Position numbers and translations under genes: made by a program. Shown piece after piece: positions 7,942 to 15,862 of a stretch of 64,000 bases of DNA (its first letter is position 1; the number at the start of each line of letters is the position of its first letter). Source of the stretch: RPQJ01 sp963823535 (GTDB lineage: Bacteria > Pseudomonadota > Gammaproteobacteria > Steroidobacterales > Steroidobacteraceae); assembly GCA_963823535.1 (NCBI GenBank), contig CAWGLZ010000001.1, positions 644,795 through 708,794 on the forward strand. The letters run 5' to 3'. The notes under the pieces were generated by a model, which was not told the DNA's origin, did not search any database, and saw nothing but the letters and a program-made list of their open reading frames with translations.

Positions 7942-9990
7942 TCACAGGATGGTCTTGCTCGCCTCGTTCGACAGATCGCTTTCGACGCCGGCCCGCGTGT
8001 ACGCCTTGACCGAGAAGTACCAGGTCGCGGGCACCAGATTCTCGATCACGGCCGAAGTGACGCCTGGACTCGGGATGTCGATGATTTCGGTGTACTGGCG
8101 CGAAGCCTGGCCGTATACGATCCGAAATCCCGCAAGATCGACCAGCGGGGTGCCATCCGCGTTCGTCGTCGGTGGGTTCCACGACAAGGTCGCCGAGCCA
8201 TTTGTGCTCTGCGTGACGGCAATCGAGAAGGCACCGAGGCTCACGCTGGCGGTCCCGTCGCTGACGGTAATGCCGATGCTGCTGTAAGTTCCGACATCGC
8301 CGGCGCCCGGCGTTCCCGAAAGACGCCCGGTCGAGCTGTTGAAGGTCGCCCACGCGGGTCGGTTCGTGATCGAGTAGGTCAGCGTGTCTCCATCGGGGTC
8401 GGCGGCGTTCGGCTGGAAACTGTATGGCTGGCCGACCATCGCTGACGATACGGCAGTGCCCGAAATCGTCGGGGGCCGGTTCGCGCCCTGCACGGTGATG
8501 GAGAACGGTGCAAGCGACGCGCTTGCCGACCCATCCGAGACAGAGATCGTGATCCCGCCGTACGTCGCGGCCTGCGCAGTGCTCGGGGTGCCGGCGAGGC
8601 GGCCGGTCGAAGTGCTGAAGGTGGCCCAGGCTGGCTTGTTGGCGATCGAGAAAGTCAGCCCGTCGCCATCCGGGTCTGACGCGCTCGGCTGGAACGCATA
8701 TGCCTGGCCGGCGGTCACCGACGTCGCGGGTGTTCCACTGATGGCAGGCGGTCGGTTGGCAGCATCGACGGCGATCGAGAACGACGGGAGCGAGGCGCTG
8801 GCTACGCCATCCGAGACGGATATGACGATGCCGCTGAAGGTGATGCCCGCATAGCTGCTACTCGGTGTACCGGCGAGTCGCCCGGTCGAGCTGCTAAAGC
8901 TCGCCCACGATGGCATGTTCGCGATGGAGTAGGAGAGAGCGTCGCCGTCCGGATCGGATGCACTGGGCTGGAAGACATAAGCCTGTCCTGTGGTCACCGC
9001 GGCTGCCGGCGTGCCGCCGATGACGGGCGACTGGTTCGGGGCTCGCTCGACCGTTACCGAAAACGGCGACAAAGACGCGCTGGCGGATCCGTCCGACACC
9101 GAGATGGTAATGGAATCGTATGCGCCCGCCTGGCTGCTGCTCGGTGTGCCTGCGAGGCGACCGGTCGAGGTGCTGAAGCTGGCCCAGGCCGGCTTGCCTA
9201 CGATGCTGTAGCTGAGCGTATCGCCGTCGGGGTCGGACGCGCTGGGCTGGAAAACGTACGGTTGTCCGGCGGTCACCGTACCCGCGGGTGACCCGCTGAT
9301 GACCGGCGGCCGGTTCGGAGCAGTTTCCACCGTGAGGGAGAACGATGGCAGCGAACTCGAGCTGGTGCCGTCCGTGGCCTCGATGACAATGTTGGAGTAG
9401 GTGCCGACATCGGATCCGGTCGGCATGCCGGACAGTCTGCCGGTCGACGTGTTGAAGCCCGCCCAGGCCGGCTTGTTGGAGATGCGGAACGAAATCGGGT
9501 CGCCGTCGGGATCCGTGGCCGAGGGTGAAAAGTCGTACACGTTCAGGACCTGGGCCGATTGCGGTGGCGTGCCCGCAATCTGGGGAGGCATGTTGTCCTT
9601 GCCCTTCACGCTGATCGAGAAGGCCGGCAACGAGACCCAGGTGTTGCCGCGTCCGCCATCCGAAACGGAGATCACGATATTCGAGTAGAAGCCAACGTCG
9701 GCGGACGATGCCGTGCCGGACAAGGCGCCGGACGACGAATCGAAGGACGCCCATGCAGGCCGTCCCTGGATCTTGAAGCGCAGGATGTCCCCGTCCGCGT
9801 CGCCGGCGGTCGGACGGAACAGGTAAGGCATGCCAATCTCGGCGAGGCTTGGGGGAGTGCCCTCGATCCGGGGCAGGGCATTGTCGCCCCGGTCACGGGG
9901 GGCGGCGTGCACTGCGGCAAGGCAGCCGACGAGCAGTCCGGCGACGACCAGGGACTTTGAGAACGCGCGCGCGCGAAACGGCATGTGCAT
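7942..9990 (-). CDS. Ig-repeat exported protein with C-terminal Fn3 domain
   Basis: The 682-residue exported protein has the same plan as its neighbour at 5465-7543: an N-terminal signal, six Ig-like repeats of about 93 residues (from residue 37) and an Fn3-like domain over the last 86 residues. The signal contains LVGC at residues 20-23, which could be a lipobox, or it may be a plain Sec signal ending near VHA. The frame stays open into the riboswitch, but the ATG at 9990 is chosen because the signal peptide starts there and GGGAGAG lies upstream; an ATG two codons later is possible. The GEMM aptamer ends about 13 bases before the start codon. Function is unknown; a matrix or adhesin role is inferred. 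Confidence 0.85.
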   Translation of the reverse strand: MHMPFRARAFSKSLVVAGLLVGCLAAVHAAPRDRGDNALPRIEGTPPSLAEIGMPYLFRPTAGDADGDILRFKIQGRPAWASFDSSSGALSGTASSADVGFYSNIVISVSDGGRGNTWVSLPAFSISVKGKDNMPPQIAGTPPQSAQVLNVYDFSPSATDPDGDPISFRISNKPAWAGFNTSTGRLSGMPTGSDVGTYSNIVIEATDGTSSSSLPSFSLTVETAPNRPPVISGSPAGTVTAGQPYVFQPSASDPDGDTLSYSIVGKPAWASFSTSTGRLAGTPSSSQAGAYDSITISVSDGSASASLSPFSVTVERAPNQSPVIGGTPAAAVTTGQAYVFQPSASDPDGDALSYSIANMPSWASFSSSTGRLAGTPSSSYAGITFSGIVISVSDGVASASLPSFSIAVDAANRPPAISGTPATSVTAGQAYAFQPSASDPDGDGLTFSIANKPAWATFSTSTGRLAGTPSTAQAATYGGITISVSDGSASASLAPFSITVQGANRPPTISGTAVSSAMVGQPYSFQPNAADPDGDTLTYSITNRPAWATFNSSTGRLSGTPGAGDVGTYSSIGITVSDGTASVSLGAFSIAVTQSTNGSATLSWNPPTTNADGTPLVDLAGFRIVYGQASRQYTEIIDIPSPGVTSAVIENLVPATWYFSVKAYTRAGVESDLSNEASKTIL
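8203..9882 (-). repeat. Six-unit Ig-domain repeat array
   Basis: Six in-frame units of about 280 bases, homologous to those at 5724-7423. The PSASDPDGD, TGRLAGTPS and ISVSDGSASASL segments are strongly conserved between units. Confidence 0.75.
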
Positions 9991-10003
9991 GACGAGGCAC
10001 TCT

Positions 10004-10082
10004 CCCGGTAACCCCGCTATCCGTCGACGGACCGGAGGCTTTGCGTCCCCGCCTTGCGACGGGTTTGCCCTTGTTGAACGTG
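10004..10082 (-). promoter_or_regulatory. Cyclic-di-GMP-I (GEMM) riboswitch, copy 1
   Basis: The minus-strand leader reads AAGGGCAAACC, a P2 stem CCCGTC/GGCGGG with a GCAA tetraloop, GGGACGCAAAGCCTCCGG, a short TCCG-TCGA-CGGA hairpin, then ATAGCGGGGTTACCGG. These are the conserved blocks of the cyclic-di-GMP-I aptamer. The 3' edge runs into GGGAGAG, the likely ribosome binding site of the gene starting at 9990, so translational control is the simplest model. The upstream 115 bases (10083-10198) hold no ORF; the promoter should be there. Confidence 0.93.
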
Positions 10083-10198
10083 TAGGCCAGATAACCGGAC
10101 GGAAGTATCCGGCTCCATGCCGCCCCCGCAAATAGCGGCGACATGAAATGGAGTGGAACTGTGACGGAACTCACATTCCGAGGTCGCGTCCTGCTCGA

Positions 10199-10825
10199 TC
10201 AGTGACGCGTTCGGCGCCGGTGAGCCAGCCCGCCCGCCACGGTCAGCAGCACGACGCCAAGGATTCCTGCGAACGCGAAGGGGGTGGCCGTCGTCGGCAG
10301 GACGTCCACGATCGGATACCACGGTCTCCGTCGAGGACAGCACGTGTAATTGGCAATCCGGGCATCCCGCGCGGCCTTGCTCGCCGCGGATTCAATCGCT
10401 ACCGGCACTGTGCTTCCGTCGGCCGTGGACGCGTCGCGCAGGACCTCGCCGACGCGTCGCTCTGGCACGTACATGCGCACCGGCTGGCCTGCGGCGACTC
10501 CGGGCGGTGGCGACATCCCGGTCGTCGCGGCGGCGCTCCCATCGAGCGGACGTGGGCTGAGTGCAAGGTCGTAATTCGCACCATTGAGACGCAGCAGGAG
10601 CAGTTGATCCTCGATGCGCCGCACTTCTCCAATCAGCGAAACGAAGCGGTCTCCACCGAAGGAAAGGACGTGCTCGCACGCGAGAGCGATCTCCGGGTGC
10701 CGGGCCAAGAGTGCGACCTGTGAATGCAGACTGTCGCAGTCATTCGTGCTTGGGCTGAGCCCAGAAGCGGGAGATCCCACCGCCATTGAAAGCCCCAGCA
10801 GCATCATGCGCATCGATTTTCTCAT
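10199..10825 (-). CDS. Exported protein with LPTTA sortase-type tail
   Basis: The 208-residue protein has an N-terminal signal (MRKSMRMMLLGLSMAVGSPASG) and a classic tripartite sorting tail: LPTTA at residues 176-180, a hydrophobic helix, and the basic end HRRRTRH. The middle is unrecognised and contains a few cysteines. The start is the ATG at 10825 because AGGAG lies 5 bases upstream; a GTG at 10831 overlapping the sortase stop is possible. The gene follows the sortase gene directly, so it is the obvious candidate substrate. LPxTA is the motif class D sortases are known for. Confidence 0.75.
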   Translation of the reverse strand: MRKSMRMMLLGLSMAVGSPASGLSPSTNDCDSLHSQVALLARHPEIALACEHVLSFGGDRFVSLIGEVRRIEDQLLLLRLNGANYDLALSPRPLDGSAAATTGMSPPPGVAAGQPVRMYVPERRVGEVLRDASTADGSTVPVAIESAASKAARDARIANYTCCPRRRPWYPIVDVLPTTATPFAFAGILGVVLLTVAGGLAHRRRTRH

Positions 10826-10827
10826 GT

Positions 10828-11466
10828 TCACTCCTGGCGCAGCTCCGCGCGCACGACGAAGCGCTGTGGGGCCCGCCCGTAGTGGTAGAACGGGTAGCAG
10901 GTTACCAACGTCAGTTCCGGCAGCGATCCCGGCCAGAGAACCGTCGTGTCCAATGGGTCGGTGATCCGTATCTCCTCGACGATGTAGCGATATGTGGCAG
11001 TCCGTGTTTCCACGACGATGTCGTCGCCGATGCGAATTTCCTTGAGCTTTCTGAAGAACCCGTCGCGATGTGAAGACACGGCGACATTGCCCGGTTCGCC
11101 GAAGCCAGGCGAACCCGGAAGGCGTCCCGCGCCGCGCGTCATGTTGATCTCAGTCGCACCTGGGAAAACCGGGACCTCGAGGGGCAGCGACCGGATCCGG
11201 ATGATGGCCTCGGCCGGGGGCAGCAGCGACGCCCTAAGCGCCTCGTATTGGCGAATTCGTGAGGGGGCCCACAGTGATTGGTCGGGTATCCCATACCGCA
11301 GATCCCGACCGCGGGACTCATGGAACGCTGTCTGTGCCGATTCCTGCGCGTATCTTGCCCAGAGCGGCGCAGTCAGGTGAACGAGCAACAGCACAATGCC
11401 CGCTGCCCAGCAGAGTTGCTCGAGCGTCCGCACTGTGTGAAGTCCAGCTGCACGGATCGTCTGCAT
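10828..11466 (-). CDS. Class D-like sortase
   Basis: The 212-residue protein has one N-terminal membrane segment (about residues 20-38) and a sortase domain. The catalytic elements are visible: His133 in VSSHRDGFF, Cys190 in TLVTCYPF and Arg202 in APQRFVV. Sortases cleave an LPxT-like motif in exported proteins and transfer the acyl-enzyme to an amine. The ATG at 11466, with GGAAGG upstream, is preferred over a GTG at 11487. The LPTTA protein is encoded just downstream. Sortases are uncommon in Gram-negative bacteria, and what would be the acceptor here is unknown. Confidence 0.88.
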   Translation of the reverse strand: MQTIRAAGLHTVRTLEQLCWAAGIVLLLVHLTAPLWARYAQESAQTAFHESRGRDLRYGIPDQSLWAPSRIRQYEALRASLLPPAEAIIRIRSLPLEVPVFPGATEINMTRGAGRLPGSPGFGEPGNVAVSSHRDGFFRKLKEIRIGDDIVVETRTATYRYIVEEIRITDPLDTTVLWPGSLPELTLVTCYPFYHYGRAPQRFVVRAELRQE

Positions 11467-11534
11467 GTTCTTGCCTTCCCGTTCCACGCTACGCCACTAC
11501 GCAATGGCCGACAGTCCGTATTCGCCGCCTTTCA

Positions 11535-11563
11535 TTGACACTTGACGACGGGTCCTACAGAAT
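11535..11563 (+). promoter_or_regulatory. Sigma-70 promoter of the tRNA-Ala/tRNA-Glu unit
   Basis: A perfect TTGACA (11535-11540) is followed 17 bases later by CAGAAT (11558-11563) and a GC-rich discriminator. The expected start is just upstream of the tRNA-Ala gene at 11578. Confidence 0.6.
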
Positions 11564-11577
11564 GCGCGCCCTTCCGT

Positions 11578-11653
11578 GGGGCCATAGCTCAGCTGGGAGA
11601 GCGCCTGCATGGCATGCAGGAGGTCGACGGTTCGATCCCGTCTGGCTCCACCA
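11578..11653 (+). tRNA. tRNA-Ala (GGC)
   Basis: A full cloverleaf with encoded CCA. The acceptor stem GGGGCCA pairs with TGGCTCC with one G-U pair. The anticodon loop ATGGCAT is closed by CTGC/GCAG and gives anticodon GGC. The T arm GGTTCGATCC is present. Confidence 0.97.
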
Positions 11654-11690
11654 AGTTTCCAGGTGCTGCCTCGCACCGTGTGGTTTTCGC

Positions 11691-11766
11691 GTCCCCATCG
11701 TCTAGAGGCCTAGGACACAACCCTTTCACGGTTGCGACCGGGGTTCGAATCCCCGTGGGGACGCCA
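11691..11766 (+). tRNA. tRNA-Glu (TTC)
   Basis: A full cloverleaf with encoded CCA. The acceptor stem GTCCCCA pairs with TGGGGAC. The anticodon stem CAACC/GGTTG encloses CTTTCAC with anticodon TTC. It lies 37 bases after tRNA-Ala, probably in the same transcript. Confidence 0.97.
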
Positions 11767-11769
11767 CTT

Positions 11770-11793
11770 AAAGCCCTGTTTTTACAGGGCTTT
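11770..11793 (+). terminator. Hairpin after tRNA-Glu, probable terminator
   Basis: A perfect ten-pair inverted repeat, AAAGCCCTGT (11770-11779) and ACAGGGCTTT (11784-11793), with a TTTT loop lies just after the tRNA. The T tract is short, so efficiency is uncertain. The symmetry would allow action on either strand. Confidence 0.55.
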
Positions 11794-12150
11794 CAACTTT
11801 CGAGGCGCGGCGAGAGCGGTATGCACGGCTTCTGCACGCGGCCGAACGTGCTGTCGGCTGGTCTTGTGGAGTCTTGGCGCGGACGGACCGGCGCGACTTC
11901 CCGACGAGTTTGAGTACAGCCCACCATCCAGCGGCTCCCCGGCGTGGCGGGCGCCGCCGGATTACCTCTGCAAACGCGAACTTCGTCACACGAGTGTGCC
12001 TGCGCGCGCGCTACGCTTTACGTCAGCTTATGTCCGCAGCGTAAAGTTTCGCTCGCAACCCACCGCAAAACTTGAAAAAATACCTGCGCTTGGGTGTTCG
12101 GTACCGGAGGGGGCCGTTCGCCATCGCTCAGGGAGGGAAGCTCTGGAGCC
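11794..12150. other. Leader/promoter region of the main EPS operon
   Basis: A stretch of 357 bases without a convincing gene separates the tRNA unit from the first EPS gene. It contains the half-site cluster described at 12016-12046 and an A-rich stretch around 12066-12080. I find no clear sigma-70 or sigma-54 promoter, although the operon promoter should lie here. GGGAGGGAAG at 12131-12140 precedes the first start codon. Confidence 0.5.
12016..12046. promoter_or_regulatory. Candidate operator: CTTTACGTC half-site cluster
   Basis: CTTTACGTC (12016-12024), CTTATGTC (12027-12034) and the inverted CGTAAAG (12040-12046) lie about 105 bases before the EPS operon start. The same nine bases CTTTACGTC with an inverted partner occur upstream of the PEP-CTERM gene at 60959-61000. 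A shared regulator such as PrsR is possible but untested. Confidence 0.35.
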
Positions 12151-13551
12151 GTGTCGATCCGTCTGTTCAACCTGCACCTGCGCCTGCCGATCGTCCTGCT
12201 GGCACTGATCGACGGGGCACTTTTCTTCTTTTCCGCGTTCTTTGCCGCGTCGGTCCTGCTGGGCCCCGGCGCGACGACCGCGGCAACCTCAAGCGGCGTG
12301 TTCTGGCCCACAGCCCTGCTGTTTGCGGCGCTGGCCTTCGTCGGCGCATTCGCAATGGGCCTGTATTCGACCCGCCAGCGCTCGGGCGGCATGGGCCTCA
12401 CGTTGCGCGTGATCGCCGCAAATCTCGTCGCCGTGGCGCTCTGCGCCCTGGCTTTTTACGTAGTTCCGTCAATGAGCGTGAGCCCGACGATCCTGGGCGT
12501 CACTGTGTTCTTCGCGGTGGCCAGCAGCCTGATCGTTCGCCTGCTGTTCGACCGAATCATGGACCAGAACTACTTCAAGCGCCGGGTGCTCGTCTATGGT
12601 GCGGGTCAACGCGCGGCCAGCCTTCTGGCATTGCGCCGCCGAGCGGACCAGCGAGGCTTCAGGATTGTCGCCTTTATCCCGGCGGAGGGCGACGCCGTGA
12701 GTGCACCACGGGAGCGCCTGAGCGATCGGCCCGCTGACCTGTATCAGTGGTCGATCGAGAACGCGATCGACGAGATCGTCGTGGCCATGGATGACCGCCG
12801 TCAGGGGTTTCCACTGCACGAGTTTCTGGAATGCCGGTTGGCGGGCATCGAGATTCTCGAGCTGCCGAGCTTCCTGGAGCGCGAGACCGGCAAGCTGAGG
12901 CTCGACGTGACGACTCCGAGCTGGTTCATCTTCGGCGAGGGATTCAGAGTGTCGCCCCTGCAGGCCGCGCTCGAGCGCGGTTTTGACGTAGTTGCTAGTT
13001 CTGGCCTGCTGCTGGTGTCGCTGCCGTTCATGGCGTTGACAGTCATCGCGATCAAGTTCGAGGACGGCTGGTCCGCGCCAGTTCTCTACCGGCAGCGCCG
13101 CGTTGGCCAGCACGGTCGGGTGTTCGACGTAATGAAATTCCGCAGCATGGGCGTGAATGCAGAGCGGCCGGGCCATGCGCAGTGGGCGGTTGCGAACGAT
13201 CCCCGCGTGACCCGGGTAGGGTCATTCATTCGCAAGACACGAATCGACGAGTTGCCCCAGCTTTTCAATGTGCTGCGCGGCGACATGAGCTTCGTCGGAC
13301 CGCGGCCCGAGCGTCCGGAATTCGTCGAGCATCTGGAACAGACGATCCCGTATTACCGCGAGCGGCACTCGGTCAAGCCGGGCATCACCGGCTGGGCGCA
13401 GCTGTGCTATCCGTACGGAGCTTCCGAGCAGGACGCGATGGAGAAGCTCCAGTATGACCTCTACTACGTCAAGAACCGCAGCCTCGTATTCGACTTTGCC
13501 ATCCTCGTGCAGACCGTAGAGGTCGTGCTCTGGCGCAAGGGCGCACGCTGA
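12151..13551 (+). CDS. Priming sugar transferase of the XrtA/EPS system (EpsB/WcaJ-like)
   Basis: The 466-residue polyprenyl-phosphate sugar transferase would start the EPS repeat on the lipid carrier. Several N-terminal membrane helices and a nucleotide-binding-like segment (RVLVYGAGQRAASLL) lead to a C-terminal bacterial sugar-transferase domain with YRQRRVGQHG, MKFRSM, TRVGSFIRKTRIDELPQ and FVGPRPERPEFV. The frame is open further upstream, but the GTG at 12151 gives the family N-terminus. It is the first gene of the operon, directly before prsK, the standard position in XrtA loci. Confidence 0.9.
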   Translation: MSIRLFNLHLRLPIVLLALIDGALFFFSAFFAASVLLGPGATTAATSSGVFWPTALLFAALAFVGAFAMGLYSTRQRSGGMGLTLRVIAANLVAVALCALAFYVVPSMSVSPTILGVTVFFAVASSLIVRLLFDRIMDQNYFKRRVLVYGAGQRAASLLALRRRADQRGFRIVAFIPAEGDAVSAPRERLSDRPADLYQWSIENAIDEIVVAMDDRRQGFPLHEFLECRLAGIEILELPSFLERETGKLRLDVTTPSWFIFGEGFRVSPLQAALERGFDVVASSGLLLVSLPFMALTVIAIKFEDGWSAPVLYRQRRVGQHGRVFDVMKFRSMGVNAERPGHAQWAVANDPRVTRVGSFIRKTRIDELPQLFNVLRGDMSFVGPRPERPEFVEHLEQTIPYYRERHSVKPGITGWAQLCYPYGASEQDAMEKLQYDLYYVKNRSLVFDFAILVQTVEVVLWRKGAR

Positions 13552-13575
13552 GCCGGTCTCCTGGACGCCCCGTAC

Positions 13576-15777
13576 ATGTTCTCATTCGGCGTTATTTCCT
13601 ACGGGCTGGCGGCGACGGGTTTCCTGATGCTCAGCTTGCTCCTTGCGATCAGCTGGGAGGGTCGCGGCCAGGGGATACGACTGGTCATCGCCTGCGGGAT
13701 CAATGCTGCCTGGGCCGCGCTGCTTGCCTACGTTGCATGGACGCAGCGGATGCCTCTGACACTGGTGGCGTTGACGCTGTTCTTGCGCGACGCCGCATGG
13801 CTGATCGTCCTCACCGGTCTCCTCTCGGGCGGCGCCTGGCCAGGCTTGCTGGTCCGCATTACGCATCTGCTGATTGGAACGGTCCTCGCAATCGGTGCCG
13901 TGCTCCTGGTCGCCGACCTTCGCGGAACCTCCGTGGCAGTAGTCCCTGCCACTTTTGTTCTGGGTGGCCTGGCATTGTCATTGACTGGTCTGGTCCTGCT
14001 CGAACAGGTCTACCGCAATGCCAATACGGCTGGCAGGCATGCGCTCAAATACCTCGTGATCGGCCTGGGTGTCCTGTTCGCCTACGACCTGTACGTCTTC
14101 TCCCAGGCCCAACTCGTCAAAGGGATCGATGCCGCATCGTGGCAGGCGCGCGGCCTGGTCAACATGCTCGTGGTGCCGTTGATCGCGCTGGCCGCCCGCG
14201 GCAATCCGCAATGGTCGCTCAGGGTCTTCGTCTCCCGCCAGGTTGTTTTCTACACGACTTCATTCCTGACCATCGGCGTGTACCTGCTGGTCATGGCGGC
14301 AGGCGGTTATCTCATCCGCTTCTACGGAGGGACTTGGGGTCCGGTCGCGCAGATCGTGTTCTTCGCGGGCGCTGGCATCGTGTTGGTCAGCCTGCTGGCG
14401 TCTGCCTCGCTGCGTCGGCAGTTGCGCGTCTTTCTGAGCAAGCACTTCTACAAGAACAAGTACGATTACCGCCTCGAGTGGCTGCGGTTCATAGAAACGC
14501 TTTCCTCCAATGCAGAAGGTGAGGACCCGTACCGGAACGGGGTGCGTTCGATCGCCCAGATCGTGAACAGTCCAGGCGGTGCCCTATTCATGCCCCTCGA
14601 GGGCGGACAGGGATTCGCGTTCGCAGCCGGATGGCCGCAGCCGCAGTTCCGGCGCGATCGATTCCCCGTGGTACCGGCGAACGACGAGTTATTCGCGTTC
14701 ATGCGGCGTCGGCAATGGGTCGTGGATCTGGTGGAGTACCAGACGGCCCCGGACGCCTACGACAACGCGGCACTGCCCGGGTTCCTGCGCGAACAGCAGC
14801 AACTGCGACTGCTGCTGCCACTGATGTTGAACACTGAATGTCTGGGCTTTGTCATTCTCGCGGATCCACCGCCTCCGTTCGAGCTGACCTACGAGGATCG
14901 CGACCTGCTCAAGACGGTGGGTCGCCACGTTGCGACCCATCTTGCCCAGCACGATGCGGACCGCAAGCTTTCCGAGAGCCGCCAGTTCGAGGCCTATCAC
15001 CGGCTCACGGCCTTTGTCATGCACGATCTGAAGAATCTGGCCGCCCAGTTGTCCCTGCTGGTCGCCAACGCGGAGAAGTTCAAGCGCAATCCGGAATTCG
15101 TGGATGACGCCATTGCCACCATCGCCAATTCCACCGCCCGCATGCAGCGCCTGGTGGATCAACTTCAGCGCCGCGAGATGCAGAGCCTCAACCGTCGCGT
15201 ATCCCTGGCCAATGTGGCGAGGGAGGCCTGTGCGCGCTGCTCCATCCGTGCACCCATGCCCGCATGCGAGGACCTGGCTTCCGCGGCCTTTGTCGAGGTC
15301 GACCCGGAGCGGCTCGGAATGATGGTCGAGCACCTCATTCGAAACGCGCAGGAGGCGACTGCCGAAGACGGCGAGGTGCATGTCTCCGTGACGGTCAGCC
15401 GTAATGTGAGCATGGATCCGGTTGGTACGTCGGGTATCTATCCCGCACTTTCGACAGTTCCGCCGGCGGACAGACGAAGCCTGCTGCCCTCGTCTGGACC
15501 AGAGGGTCGGCTGGACGGACTGGCAGGAGACTTTGCGTGTCTGACGGTCGAGGATACGGGCTCTGGGATGAGCCCGGAGTTCATCAAGGAAAGGCTCTTC
15601 AAGCCCTTCGATACGACCAAGGGCAGCAAGGGCATGGGTATCGGCGCCTATCAGGTCCGGGAATACGTGAGAACGGTTGGTGGGCGGGTCATCGTGCAGA
15701 GCAAACCCGGCGAGGGAACGCGATTCACGCTCTGGCTGCCCCTCCAGTCGGCCCCCGAGGCGGCTGCTCAACCCTGA
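13576..15777 (+). CDS. prsK: PEP-CTERM system sensor histidine kinase PrsK
   Basis: The 733-residue membrane kinase has about eight N-terminal hydrophobic segments (to about residue 280), a GAF-like region (about 300-450), and a histidine kinase core. The phosphoacceptor is His483 in VMHDLKNLAAQ. The ATP-binding part has ENTGSGMS-type and GIGAYQ motifs (near residues 660-695). It pairs with PrsR, encoded 85 bases downstream. In characterised floc-forming bacteria PrsK/PrsR with RpoN activates PEP-CTERM genes. The signal sensed is unknown. Confidence 0.95.
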   Translation: MFSFGVISYGLAATGFLMLSLLLAISWEGRGQGIRLVIACGINAAWAALLAYVAWTQRMPLTLVALTLFLRDAAWLIVLTGLLSGGAWPGLLVRITHLLIGTVLAIGAVLLVADLRGTSVAVVPATFVLGGLALSLTGLVLLEQVYRNANTAGRHALKYLVIGLGVLFAYDLYVFSQAQLVKGIDAASWQARGLVNMLVVPLIALAARGNPQWSLRVFVSRQVVFYTTSFLTIGVYLLVMAAGGYLIRFYGGTWGPVAQIVFFAGAGIVLVSLLASASLRRQLRVFLSKHFYKNKYDYRLEWLRFIETLSSNAEGEDPYRNGVRSIAQIVNSPGGALFMPLEGGQGFAFAAGWPQPQFRRDRFPVVPANDELFAFMRRRQWVVDLVEYQTAPDAYDNAALPGFLREQQQLRLLLPLMLNTECLGFVILADPPPPFELTYEDRDLLKTVGRHVATHLAQHDADRKLSESRQFEAYHRLTAFVMHDLKNLAAQLSLLVANAEKFKRNPEFVDDAIATIANSTARMQRLVDQLQRREMQSLNRRVSLANVAREACARCSIRAPMPACEDLASAAFVEVDPERLGMMVEHLIRNAQEATAEDGEVHVSVTVSRNVSMDPVGTSGIYPALSTVPPADRRSLLPSSGPEGRLDGLAGDFACLTVEDTGSGMSPEFIKERLFKPFDTTKGSKGMGIGAYQVREYVRTVGGRVIVQSKPGEGTRFTLWLPLQSAPEAAAQP

Positions 15778-15784
15778 ACCAATT

Positions 15785-15797
15785 TCACAAAATGTGA
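15785..15797. promoter_or_regulatory. Inverted repeat TCACA-N3-TGTGA before prsR
   Basis: A perfect five-base inverted repeat with a three-base centre, TCACAAAATGTGA, lies in the 85-base gap between prsK and prsR. It could be an operator. It has the opposite arrangement to a CRP site, and no promoter could be tied to it. Confidence 0.3.
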
Positions 15798-15862
15798 TTG
15801 TAAGCCCCGGTATCATCCGTAAAACTGACGGCCAGAATTGTCGGCCGGATCACGGAGTGTGA

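Noticed and set aside
5465..9882. Repetitive region considered as a CRISPR or satellite array
   Set aside because: Periodicity is about 280 bases, in frame, and encodes Ig-like domains; there are no short direct repeats with unique spacers.
9991..10131. N-terminal extension of the Ig-repeat protein
   Set aside because: The open frame runs through the GEMM aptamer, and the signal peptide begins at 9990.
11578..11793. tRNA cluster as an integration site of a mobile element
   Set aside because: I see no integrase gene and no repeat of a tRNA 3' end elsewhere in the window.
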